44,351 nt of DNA from Actinokineospora pegani (GTDB lineage Bacteria; Actinomycetota; Actinomycetes; Mycobacteriales; Pseudonocardiaceae), in contig NZ_WHOL01000063.1 in NCBI RefSeq assembly GCF_009745975.1, forward strand, positions 1-44,351, given 5' to 3'. Positions 16,507 to 27,343 of this stretch are shown piece after piece. The stretch's first letter is position 1. Every line of letters starts with the position of its first letter. Under the pieces are notes generated by a model. It was not told where the DNA came from. It saw only the letters and a program-made list of their open reading frames with translations, and did no database searches. A program made the translations under genes and the position numbers.

Positions 16507-16512
16507 TAGGGT
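16507..16512 (+). promoter_or_regulatory. Candidate -10 of tetR (TAGGGT)
   Basis: TAGGGT begins 5 nt after the desaturase stop. It would give a short leader (about 30 nt) containing the GGAG at 16540-16543. Readthrough from the desaturase is equally possible. Confidence 0.3.
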
Positions 16513-16549
16513 TGGGCGATCTCTTCGACACCCCCCCTTGGAGCAGCGC

Positions 16550-17158
16550 GTGCGCATGACGGGCAAAGAACGCCGGCAGCAACTGCTGGACGTGGCCCGC
16601 GCCCTGTTCGCCGAGAAGGGGTATGACAGCGCCTCGGTCGAGGAGATCGCCCACCGCGCGGGTGTCAGCAAGCCCGTCGTCTACGAGCACTTCGGCGGCA
16701 AGGAGGGCATCTACGCCGTCGTCGTGGACCGGGAGATGTCCGCCATGCTCGCGGGTGTCACCCAGGCCCTGGCCGAGGACGACGCGCACCCCCGGGTGCT
16801 GCTCGAACGCGCCGCCTGCGCCCTGCTGGACTACATCGATGGCTCGACGGACGGGTTCCGGATCCTGGTCCGGGACTCGCCCGTGGCCACCGCGTCCGGG
16901 ACCTTCTCCAGCCTGCTCAACGACATCGCCACCCAGGTGGAGCACATCCTCGGCATCCAGTTCGCCAAGCGCGGCTACGACTCGAAGCTGGCGGCCCTCT
17001 ACAGCCAGTCCCTGGTCGGCATGGTGGCGCTGACCGCCCAGTGGTGGCTCGACGCCCGCAAGCCGAAGAAGGCCGAGGTCGCGGCGCACCTGGTCAACCT
17101 GGCGTGGAACGGGCTGTCCCACCTGGAGGACAAGCCCGCCCTGCGCAAGCGCCGCTGA
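16550..17158 (+). CDS. TetR/AcrR-family transcriptional regulator
   Basis: A 202-residue regulator. The N-terminal helix-turn-helix (about 5-50) has GKERRQQLLDVARALFAEKG and VEEIAHRAGVSKPVVYEHF, the standard TetR pattern. The C-terminal ligand and dimer domain is helical and ends in a basic DKPALRKRR. GTG 16550 is chosen because GGAG lies 6 nt upstream; ATG 16556 is the alternative. It sits 48 nt behind the acyl-CoA desaturase and probably controls it through the palindromes at 15487-15510. A TetR gene also occupies this position between glmU and mfd in mycobacteria. Ligand is unknown. Confidence 0.9.
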   Translation: MRMTGKERRQQLLDVARALFAEKGYDSASVEEIAHRAGVSKPVVYEHFGGKEGIYAVVVDREMSAMLAGVTQALAEDDAHPRVLLERAACALLDYIDGSTDGFRILVRDSPVATASGTFSSLLNDIATQVEHILGIQFAKRGYDSKLAALYSQSLVGMVALTAQWWLDARKPKKAEVAAHLVNLAWNGLSHLEDKPALRKRR

Positions 17159-17176
17159 GCCCGCAGAAGTTGGCCC

Positions 17177-17944
17177 TCAGAACCGGGGGGAGCGCTTCTC
17201 CAGGAAGGCGGCCACACCCTCGGCGTAGTCCTCGCTCGACACCGCGTCGACGATCAACTGGTCCACCTCGGCGTCGGTGCGCGTCGCGCCGTTGGTGATG
17301 CGGGTGACGATGTCCTTCGCGCCGCGGATGGTGACCTGGGAGCGGGTGGCCATGAGGGTGGCCAGCTCCTCGGCGCGCTTGGGCAGGTCCTCGGCCGGGT
17401 GCAGCTCGTTGACCAGGCCGATCCGCAGGGCGGTGGCGGCGTCGAGGATGTCGCCGGTGTAGAGGATCTGCTTGGCCCAGGCGGGGCCGACGGCGTCCAC
17501 GAGCTGCTTGGTGCTGGGCAGGTTGAACACGATGCCCAGCTTCGACGGCGTGATGCCGAACTTGGCGTCGTCGGTGGCGATGCGCAGGTCGCAGGCAAGG
17601 GCCACCTCGCAGCCGCCGCCGATGCAGAAGCCGGTGATGGCGGCGATGGTGGGCTTGGCCAGGGTGGTCAGCGCGGTGGTGGCCGCCGCCACGGCCTCGC
17701 CGTACTTGACCGCCCCCGCACCGTCCTTGCGCAGCGTGGTGAACTCGCTGATGTCCGCCCCGGCCGAGAACGTGTCGGTGCCGCGGATGACCAGGACCCG
17801 CACCGAGTCGTCGGCGGCGACGGCGGCGGCGTGGCCGGGGATGGCCGTCCACATGTCGTAGCTGAGCGCGTTGCGCTTGGCCGGGCGGTCGATGGTCAGG
17901 GTCGCCACGGGGCCGTCGACGGTCAGGCGCAGGTGTTCGCTCAC
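17177..17944 (-). CDS. Enoyl-CoA hydratase/isomerase (crotonase) family protein
   Basis: A 255-residue crotonase-fold protein. The oxyanion-hole motif GTDTFSAGADISEF (about 56-69) and the GGGCEVALACDLRIAT segment with the first catalytic Glu are present. At the position of the second catalytic Glu (usually QPEI.LG) it reads TPSKLGIVF, so that Glu is replaced by Ser. Straight hydration is therefore doubtful, and isomerase, hydrolase or another crotonase activity is possible. GTG 17944 lies 7 nt after a TACCGT hexamer on the minus strand. It is convergent with tetR at an 18-nt gap and divergent from the sugar dehydrogenase. Confidence 0.88.
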   Translation of the reverse strand: MSEHLRLTVDGPVATLTIDRPAKRNALSYDMWTAIPGHAAAVAADDSVRVLVIRGTDTFSAGADISEFTTLRKDGAGAVKYGEAVAAATTALTTLAKPTIAAITGFCIGGGCEVALACDLRIATDDAKFGITPSKLGIVFNLPSTKQLVDAVGPAWAKQILYTGDILDAATALRIGLVNELHPAEDLPKRAEELATLMATRSQVTIRGAKDIVTRITNGATRTDAEVDQLIVDAVSSEDYAEGVAAFLEKRSPRF

Positions 17945-17951
17945 GGACTAG

Positions 17952-17957
17952 ACGGTA
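17952..17957 (-). promoter_or_regulatory. -10 hexamer of the crotonase gene (TACCGT), leaderless start
   Basis: On the minus strand TACCGT ends 7 nt before GTG 17944. No Shine-Dalgarno sequence is present. Confidence 0.5.
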
Positions 17958-18052
17958 ACGGTGCGAGCCGCTTGAACCGCCGAGACACCGATCACTCACC
18001 GCGGCGCCCTGGCCGGACTCCCCCTTGTGCGGCGAATCCGCCCACGCGAGGG

Positions 18053-18058
18053 CACTCT
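18053..18058 (+). promoter_or_regulatory. Weak -10-like hexamer of sugar dehydrogenase (CACTCT)
   Basis: CACTCT lies 6 nt before ATG 18065, the same spacing as the TANNNT hexamers of leaderless genes here but with C at the first position. No good Shine-Dalgarno sequence is seen. Confidence 0.3.
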
Positions 18059-18064
18059 GGACAC

Positions 18065-19261
18065 ATGCCCAGGTCCCGTGCGCTCGCCGCCTCCGCCGCT
18101 GTCGCCGCCATCACCGCGGCGGGCTGCTCGTCCGCCCCCGTCGGCCAGGTTCCCGCGAGCGGGACCCGGGCGGCGGCCACCCCCAGCTCGGCCTCGGCGC
18201 CCGCGTTGGCCGTCGAGACGGTGGCGGGCGGGTTGACCCACGGCTGGGACATCGGGTTCCTGCCCGGCGGCAAGGTGCTGGTCAGCCAGCGCCCCGGGCA
18301 GTTCGCGCTGCTGTCCTCGACCAAACCCGGCGCCACCGTGACCCAGGTGCGGGCCGACACCGCCGACATCCAGGTGGGCGGCGAGGGCGGGCTGATGGGC
18401 ATGGTCGTGCACCCCGACTTCGCCACCAGCCGCGAGTTCTCCTCGTGCCAGACGCACGAGGAGAACGGCTCGCCGGTCGACGTCCGCGTGGTCACCTGGA
18501 AGCTGTCCGACGACGAGAAGTCCGCGACCAAGGTCAAGGACCTGCTCACCGGCCTGCCGCTCAACGCCAGCGGCCGCCACTCCGGCTGCCGCCCCACGAT
18601 CGCCGCCGACGGCGCGCTGCTGGTCGGCACCGGCGACGTCGCCGACGGCTCCGCCGCCCAGGACAAGGCCAACCTCGGCGGCAAGGTGCTGCGGGTCGAC
18701 CTCGAGACCGGCGCCCCGCTCGCCGACAACCCGGACCCCCGGTCACCGGTCTACACCTACGGCCACCGCAACGTGCAGGGCGTCGCGGTCCGCCCCGGCA
18801 CCGGCCAGGTCCTCACCGCCGAGCACGGCCCGGACAAGAACGACGAGGTCAACCTCCTGCGGGCAGGCGGGAACTACGGCTGGGACCCGGCGCAGGGCGG
18901 CACCGTCCCCGGCTACGACGAGGACGTCCCGATGACCGACCTGGAGCGCTTCCCCGACGCCGTCCCGGCCAAGTGGGAGTCCGGCGAGACCACCGAGGCC
19001 ATCTGCGCGGCGGCCTTCCTGGAGGGCGACCAGTGGGGCGCGCTCGAGGGCACCCTCGTCCTCACCGCCCTCAAGGGCGCCAAGCTCCTCCTGCTGTCCC
19101 TCGACGGCGACGCCAACGTGACCTCGGTGGCCATCCCGCCCGAGTTCGACGACCGGTTCGGGCGCCTCCGCGCCGCCCGCACCGGGCCTGACGGCGCCCT
19201 GTACGTCACCACCTCCAACGGCGACGACGACAAGCTCCTGCGGATCACCCCCCAGGCCTGA
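18065..19261 (+). CDS. PQQ-dependent sugar dehydrogenase-type lipoprotein
   Basis: A 398-residue exported protein with a lipoprotein signal: a hydrophobic stretch ends in the lipobox ITAAGC, with Cys21 the expected lipidated residue. The mature part (about 50-398) has the six-bladed propeller motifs of the soluble glucose dehydrogenase/YliI family: GLTHGWDIGFLPGGKVLVSQR, GGEGGLMGMVVHPDF, RHSGCRP with a catalytic-type His, GGKVLRVD, YGHRNVQG, TAEHGPDKNDEVN and GGNYGW. It should act outside the membrane on sugars, if PQQ is available. No PQQ synthesis genes lie here, and many homologues have unproven substrates. Its 3' end overlaps the convergent HD gene by 17 bp. Confidence 0.88.
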   Translation: MPRSRALAASAAVAAITAAGCSSAPVGQVPASGTRAAATPSSASAPALAVETVAGGLTHGWDIGFLPGGKVLVSQRPGQFALLSSTKPGATVTQVRADTADIQVGGEGGLMGMVVHPDFATSREFSSCQTHEENGSPVDVRVVTWKLSDDEKSATKVKDLLTGLPLNASGRHSGCRPTIAADGALLVGTGDVADGSAAQDKANLGGKVLRVDLETGAPLADNPDPRSPVYTYGHRNVQGVAVRPGTGQVLTAEHGPDKNDEVNLLRAGGNYGWDPAQGGTVPGYDEDVPMTDLERFPDAVPAKWESGETTEAICAAAFLEGDQWGALEGTLVLTALKGAKLLLLSLDGDANVTSVAIPPEFDDRFGRLRAARTGPDGALYVTTSNGDDDKLLRITPQA

Positions 19262-19862
19262 GCCCGGCCTCCCGCAGTCGCGCCAGTTCGCGCTTGAGGT
19301 TCGCCCGCGCCCGCTCCTCCCAGAGGGCGCGGGCGCGTGGCGTTCGGAACAGTGATCGCAGGCCCAGCAGATCCCGCAGCACCTGCGACCGGCCCACCCG
19401 GAAGTCCGCGTCGCTCACGTGGCTGTACTCCGCTCGCACGGCGGCGGTGTAGGCGTCGTAGGCCGTTTCGGTGCTGCCGAGGACCGCCAGGTCCGCGTCG
19501 CACAGGACCTCGCCGTTGGGGTCGTCGCCGGTGGTGCGGTGGTCCTTGGTCACCAGCACCAGCCGGACGACCTCGTCGACGGCCTCGGTGGGCAGGTGCC
19601 AGGTGAGTTCCTGCTCGGCCAGGTGGGCGCTGGCTTCCTCGTCGTCGGGGCGTCCCAGGTGCACGGCGTCGTGGTAGTAGGCGGCCAGCACGACCAGGTC
19701 GGGGGTGGTGGCGTGGTCTTTCAGCGTTTCGATGTGGGCCAGGACGGCGGCCAGGTGCAGGGGGCCGTGGTAGCTGCGGTGGGGTTCGGCCCAGCGGGCT
19801 AGGAGGGGGCCTAGCAGTTCGGGGGGTAGTCCGAGGCGGTTCCAGGCTGGTGGCGTGTGCAC
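19245..19862 (-). CDS. HD-domain metal-dependent phosphohydrolase-like protein
   Basis: A 205-residue cytosolic protein of the predicted HD-superfamily hydrolase group. Metal-ligand candidates are His in RSYHGPLHL (about residue 32), the HD pair in AAYYHDAVH (about 67-75) and Asp in CDADLAVLG (about 132-140). GTG 19862 lies 7 nt after TAGCGT on the minus strand, so it is likely leaderless; the longer open frame upstream runs through the dispersed palindromic repeat and is rejected. Substrate is unknown. It is convergent and overlapping with the sugar dehydrogenase. Confidence 0.85.
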   Translation of the reverse strand: MHTPPAWNRLGLPPELLGPLLARWAEPHRSYHGPLHLAAVLAHIETLKDHATTPDLVVLAAYYHDAVHLGRPDDEEASAHLAEQELTWHLPTEAVDEVVRLVLVTKDHRTTGDDPNGEVLCDADLAVLGSTETAYDAYTAAVRAEYSHVSDADFRVGRSQVLRDLLGLRSLFRTPRARALWEERARANLKRELARLREAGLRPGG

Positions 19863-19869
19863 TGGGTTG

Positions 19870-19875
19870 ACGCTA
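19870..19875 (-). promoter_or_regulatory. -10 hexamer of the HD gene (TAGCGT), leaderless start
   Basis: On the minus strand TAGCGT ends 7 nt before GTG 19862. The dispersed palindrome begins 25 bp upstream. Confidence 0.5.
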
Positions 19876-19899
19876 GTGGTGCTGTGGGGGCCTGTGGGG

Positions 19900-20086
19900 G
19901 GTGCTGGATCGGGTGGTCCTGTGTGGCCGGGGACCCCTACGACGATCATGTGCGTGAGGGTCAAAAGCGAGGGGAAGGGCACCTTCACCGCCTTCCGAGC
20001 CTTGCACATGATCGCCTCCCCCAACCACACAGAACCACCCGATCCAGCCGTTCCGTAGGCCGGACGCTGGGAGATTTTGGTGGGGG
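19900..20086. repeat. Dispersed palindromic repeat, copy A
   Basis: About 185 bp, aligning along its length with the copy at 28277. The outer arms (19904-19933 and 20018-20047) are near-perfect inverted repeats around ATCGGGTGG/CCACCCGAT. An inner pair CGATCATGTGC (19943-19953) and GCACATGATCG (20004-20014) and a central GGAAGG/CCTTCC stem complete one long imperfect hairpin with a bulge carrying the conserved GTGAGGGTCAAAAG. It lies between the divergent HD gene and mfd. No transposase ORF is present. It is a MITE/REP-like element or structured RNA; a protein-coding reading is rejected. Confidence 0.85.
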
Positions 20087-20152
20087 GTTCCGCTTGCGTC
20101 GATTCAGCCGACGAGGGGGCTGTGTGGCTTCGTGTGCGGCTGCGGTGGTGCG

Positions 20153-20158
20153 TACTCT
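20153..20158 (+). promoter_or_regulatory. Candidate -10 of mfd (TACTCT)
   Basis: TACTCT fits the TANNNT pattern and would give an mfd leader of about 77 nt with GAAGGA at 20226-20231 as Shine-Dalgarno. No -35 is clear. Confidence 0.3.
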
Positions 20159-20241
20159 GGACTAGCCGCTGCTGGGGGTGTTGGTTCCCTGGGCAGGGGT
20201 CTGTCCGCGTCCGTTCTCGATCCGCGAAGGACCGCACCGCT

Positions 20242-23826
<3,585 letters not shown>

Positions 23827-23953
23827 CGCTCACCAACCGCGCGTCCCACCGGGGAGTCGTTCACTATCGGGAACGGCCGCGCGGGCCGCGCCGTCGTAAC
23901 GAGCGGTCGCCGGCTGGCGAACTTGTCTACGTCGAGTGCAGGGGAGGTTCGGT

Positions 23954-24289
23954 GTGTCCGGTTCCGGCTTCCTGTCGGTCGACCCGGCCGCCGCGGAGCG
24001 GGCCGCGGTGGCGTGCCGGGCGCAGATCGCCAGGGTGGACGAGCACCTGCGGGCCGTGCGGGCGCTGGTCGACCCCCAGTTCGGCGCGTGCGCGCTCGGA
24101 CGGGGGCTCAACGAGAAGTTCGCGGGCAAGCGGGTGGCGCCCGACGGGCTGATCGCCCAGCTCGAGCAGGCGCGGACCGGGCTGGACGCGGCGGCCCGGC
24201 ACTTCGAGGCGACGGCGATGGCCTACCGGGACAACGAAGAAGACGCGGTGCGCGCCCTGCGCATCTCCGGCGACCTGGGGTTGGCATGA
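23954..24289 (+). CDS. Small type VII secretion substrate-like protein (PE/WXG100-like helical)
   Basis: A 111-residue, wholly helical protein rich in Ala and Arg. Tyr91-Glu95 (YRDNE) near the C terminus matches the YxxxD/E export signal of type VII secretion substrates. GTG 23954 has GGGGAGG 6 nt upstream. Its stop overlaps the next start (ATGA), and the next gene encodes a larger WxG-containing protein followed by an EspG-type chaperone. This layout resembles mycobacterial PE-PPE-EspG clusters, so it probably forms a heterodimer with its neighbour and is exported by an ESX machine encoded elsewhere. Sequence identity to a named family could not be judged. Confidence 0.7.
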   Translation: MSGSGFLSVDPAAAERAAVACRAQIARVDEHLRAVRALVDPQFGACALGRGLNEKFAGKRVAPDGLIAQLEQARTGLDAAARHFEATAMAYRDNEEDAVRALRISGDLGLA

Positions 24290-25527
24290 GCGACACCGCG
24301 CCCGATCCCGGGCTGCTCGACCGGCTGCACCGCGTGGCCGACTCGTTCGACGTCGCGGGCGCCTGCTTCGACCCGGCCACCATCCAGGCCGCGGACAACT
24401 GGAACGCCTGGCGCCACCAGGACATGGTCGTCCTGCTCGACCAGGTCCTCGCGGGCGTCGGCGGCTCGCCCGGCCAGGAGTGGTCGACCATCGGCGCGCG
24501 GATCGCCGAGGACTTCACCACCTTCGACCGGGAGCTGACCGCCGCCCTCGGCGCGGGCTGGCAGGGCACGGCCGCCGAGACCGCGGCGGGCGCGACGACG
24601 CCGATCGCGGCATGGGGGCAGGCGCTCGGCCAGGTCACCGCCGTGACCGGGCTGCGGATGCTCTCCGCCGACCTGGCCGCCCGCGACGCGCGCGCCAACC
24701 TGCCCGAGCCGCAGGGGTTCGACTGGAAGCGGGCGCTGCTGGCACCGGTCCCCGAGACCGACCTGTTCGCCCAGCACACCGAGCAGGAGAACGCCAAGGC
24801 CGAGGCGGTCCGGGTGATGGACACCTACCTCACCGCGGGCTACCGCGAGGCCGACGGCACCGTCCCCACCTTCCCCGAGCCGCCCGGCCTGGTCCAGGGC
24901 GGCGCCCCGGTCCACTACGGACCCGAGGGGTCCTACGCGGGCGCCCCGGCGCCGGGGACCAGCTATCCGATGTGGACCGGGCTCGGCGTGCCGGTGCCCT
25001 TCCCCGACCAGTCGACCGCGCCGCAGGCGGCGGGGGCCGGGACCGACCAGCCCGCCAGTCCGGCGCCCACCTCGCCCGCCGCCCTGGCCCCGGTCGCGCC
25101 GCGGGCGCCGGTCGCGCCGGTGGTCCCGTTCAGCCAGGAGGTCACCACCCAGACCTCGGCGGCGAGCGTCTTCGGCCCGGGCGCCGGGACGGGCTCCGGC
25201 GGGGGTGCGCACGCGGGAGCGGGCGCCGCCCCGACCTCCCCGCGCGAGGCGCTCGGCAGCGGGGCCGCGGTCGGCTCCACCCGGGGCCCGGCCCAGCCCG
25301 GCCTGACCCAGTCCTTCGCCCGGCCGCTGGCCGAGACCCCGCGGCCCGCCGCGGCGAGCGGGGGCGCGGGCATGGGCCCGGCGGGCATGCCGATGGGCGG
25401 CGGCGCGAGTGGCCGCGGCGACGACGACGCCGAGCACCGCTCCCGCTACACCGTCGACGACGACAAGAACAACCTGTTCAGCCACGGCCTGTCCTCGGTC
25501 ACACCGGTGATCGGGGAGACGCAGTGA
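24286..25527 (+). CDS. PPE/WXG-like putative type VII secretion substrate
   Basis: A 413-residue protein. Residues 1-200 are helical and carry a WQG turn (Trp92) as in WXG100/PPE helical hairpins. Residues about 200-390 are low complexity, rich in Pro, Ala, Gly, Thr and Ser. The end is charged (RYTVDDDKNNLFSHGL), a pattern typical of exported ESX-associated proteins. ATG 24286 overlaps the preceding stop. Its last codons (VIGETQ) are duplicated as the first codons of the EspG gene through a 20-bp direct repeat. Export is inferred from the neighbouring EspG-type chaperone; no ESX core genes occur in the window. Confidence 0.65.
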   Translation: MSDTAPDPGLLDRLHRVADSFDVAGACFDPATIQAADNWNAWRHQDMVVLLDQVLAGVGGSPGQEWSTIGARIAEDFTTFDRELTAALGAGWQGTAAETAAGATTPIAAWGQALGQVTAVTGLRMLSADLAARDARANLPEPQGFDWKRALLAPVPETDLFAQHTEQENAKAEAVRVMDTYLTAGYREADGTVPTFPEPPGLVQGGAPVHYGPEGSYAGAPAPGTSYPMWTGLGVPVPFPDQSTAPQAAGAGTDQPASPAPTSPAALAPVAPRAPVAPVVPFSQEVTTQTSAASVFGPGAGTGSGGGAHAGAGAAPTSPREALGSGAAVGSTRGPAQPGLTQSFARPLAETPRPAAASGGAGMGPAGMPMGGGASGRGDDDAEHRSRYTVDDDKNNLFSHGLSSVTPVIGETQ

Positions 25528-25558
25528 GGGCGGGGGCGCGGTGATCGGGGAGACGCAG
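25505..25558 (+). repeat. 20-bp direct repeat spanning the PPE-like stop and EspG start
   Basis: CGGTGATCGGGGAGACGCAG is identical at 25505-25524 and 25539-25558. The first copy encodes the C terminus of the PPE-like protein; the second supplies the GTG start and first residues of the EspG-like protein. A local duplication is the simplest explanation. Confidence 0.95.
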
Positions 25559-26290
25559 GCCCCCGCCACCCGCGACTGGTCGCTCACCACCGACCAGCTC
25601 GCCCTGCTCTGGGACCGGATGGGCTTGGACGTGCTGCCCTACCCGGTGCAGGTGCGGCGGACCGGGCTCACCGACCTCGAGGCCGCGGTGGCGGCGGAGA
25701 AGGTGCGCGCGGGTCTGCGCGCGGCCGGGCTGCTCGACCGGGCCGGGCGCCCGGGAGCCGACCTCGAGTCGGCGCTGCGACTGCTCGCCGTGCCGGAGCT
25801 GGCGGTCGACTCGGTGTGGCTGGACGCGAACGGACCCGACTCGCCCTACCGCGCGCTGGCCGTGCGCACCGGCCGCCGGGCCGTGGTCGCGTTGCAGGCC
25901 CCTGGCCCGAACGCGCTGACCGGCGGCCAGATCACCCTGCGCGACATCAACGTCTCCGCGCTCGTCGACGCCGTCGTGCGCAGCATCCCGCCCGCCCCAC
26001 CCGGTCGCCGCCCCGGCGGCGGGTGGCCCGCCGACCGCGCCGAGCAGGCCCGGGAGTTCACCGAGGTCGTGCGCGCGCCCCGGCTGCGCGCGGGCCAGTT
26101 CGGCGTGCGCGCCGACCGCAGGCGCGGTCCGGTCGTCTCCTGGTTCGACGTGCCGGGCGACGGCAGGTACGCGCTGCTGCGCACCCCCGGCGACCGGGGC
26201 AGGGGATGGGTGTCTGTCAGCCCGGCGGACGCGGCCGGGCTGCGCGCCCGCGTCGGCGAGGTCCTGGGCCGAACCCGCGCCGCGAACTGA
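25541..26290 (+). CDS. ESX secretion-associated chaperone, EspG family
   Basis: A 249-residue cytosolic protein with features of EspG, the chaperone that holds the tip of PPE-type substrates before type VII export: an N-terminal W.LTTDQLALLWDRMGLDVLPYPV segment in residues 12-35, a central beta region (SPYRALAVRTGRRAVVALQ) and a C-terminal basic stretch ending in RVGEVLGRTRA. GTG 25541 lies within a duplicated 20-bp segment; upstream GAGGG..GGGGG can serve as ribosome binding site. It probably serves the two preceding proteins. It shares mild composition with EspG-like proteins of other Pseudonocardiales, from memory. Confidence 0.75.
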   Translation: MIGETQAPATRDWSLTTDQLALLWDRMGLDVLPYPVQVRRTGLTDLEAAVAAEKVRAGLRAAGLLDRAGRPGADLESALRLLAVPELAVDSVWLDANGPDSPYRALAVRTGRRAVVALQAPGPNALTGGQITLRDINVSALVDAVVRSIPPAPPGRRPGGGWPADRAEQAREFTEVVRAPRLRAGQFGVRADRRRGPVVSWFDVPGDGRYALLRTPGDRGRGWVSVSPADAAGLRARVGEVLGRTRAAN

Positions 26291-26350
26291 ACACTCGCTG
26301 AAACGGGTGCCGGTGCGTCGCCCACGAGGGTTGTGAGAGGGTACGACACT

Positions 26351-27343
26351 GTGACCACTGCCATCCGCCGTCGCCGGGTCGTCGTCGCCGCGCTGTCCGT
26401 CGTGCTGGGACTGGTGCTCGCCGCGTGCGGGTCGGGTCCGAGCCAGGTCAACGCCGCGGCCATCGTCAACGGCAAGGTCATCTCCGTGGGCCAGGTCCAG
26501 CACCTGGTCGAGCGCGCCGTGGAGCTCGAGCCCGCCGCGAAGACCCTCGCCGACCAGCGCAAGCTGGGCGACCTCTCGCGCGAGGTGCTCGGCCAGTTGA
26601 TCACCCACGAGCTGATCGACGCCTACATGGCGCAGAACCCGGTGCAGATCGACCCGGCCCAGGTCTCCCAGCTCGCCGACCAGATCCGCTCCTCGCTGCA
26701 GCCGCTGCCCGAGGGCGGCGCCAGCCCGGAGGCGATCGTCGCCAACGCGACCACGAAGGTGCTCGAGCCGGAGTTCCTGGCCCGCGACTACCTGGCGCTG
26801 GCGCAGATCGGCGGCAGCGAGATCTCCTCGCTCAAGGTCACCATCGACTACGCGGTCATGTCGCCCCAGAACGGCGGCAACGGCTCGCTGCGGGACAAGG
26901 CGCTGGCCAAGGCCGAGCAACTGGCCGCGGGCTACGACGAGGCCAAGCGGGTGCAGCAGCGCGACACCGCCTCCGGTGAGCTGCAGTGGGACACCGGCAC
27001 GTTCGAGCCGCTGCAGATCAACCAGGAGCTGCAGGGCTCGGCGCTGTTCGGCACGCTGCCCGGCAACGTCGTGGCCTTCCAGGCCTCCCCGCAGAACGCC
27101 GCCTGGGTGATCGCGCTGGTGCGCGACCGCCAGGTCGGCCCGCCCACCGCCGACGCGGGCCAGACCCCGCTGGCGGCGACCATCGGCATGGGCCAGCGCG
27201 TGCTGCAGCAGTGGGTGGACAAGGCGGGCGTGAACGTCAGCCCCCGCTACGGCGTGTACGACAAGGTCGCGATGCGCCTGGCCGCCAGCGAGGAGACCTC
27301 CGCGGGCGTGCTGCTGCCGGTCCAGGGCGCTCCCGAGCAGTGA
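26351..27343 (+). CDS. SurA N-terminal-domain-like lipoprotein
   Basis: A 330-residue lipoprotein. The signal segment RRRRVVVAALSVVLGLVLAAC carries lipobox LAAC, with lipidation expected at Cys. The mature chain begins with AAIVNGKVISVGQVQ, typical of SurA/PrsA-type peptidyl-prolyl isomerase N domains, and continues helical. A clear parvulin domain is not evident, so it may be a chaperone without isomerase activity. GTG 26351 is chosen because GAGAGG lies 10 nt upstream; GTG 26333 is an alternative with poor spacing. Its stop overlaps the mazG start (GTGA), so the two are coupled. Between mfd and mazG it is an insertion relative to mycobacteria. Confidence 0.8.
   Translation: MTTAIRRRRVVVAALSVVLGLVLAACGSGPSQVNAAAIVNGKVISVGQVQHLVERAVELEPAAKTLADQRKLGDLSREVLGQLITHELIDAYMAQNPVQIDPAQVSQLADQIRSSLQPLPEGGASPEAIVANATTKVLEPEFLARDYLALAQIGGSEISSLKVTIDYAVMSPQNGGNGSLRDKALAKAEQLAAGYDEAKRVQQRDTASGELQWDTGTFEPLQINQELQGSALFGTLPGNVVAFQASPQNAAWVIALVRDRQVGPPTADAGQTPLAATIGMGQRVLQQWVDKAGVNVSPRYGVYDKVAMRLAASEETSAGVLLPVQGAPEQ

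Noticed and set aside
19857-20165. Short plus and minus open frames within the palindromic repeat (containing IMCVRVKSEG or GEAIMCK)
   Set aside because: Differences between the two repeat copies change amino acids freely while preserving base pairing, and there is no ribosome binding site.
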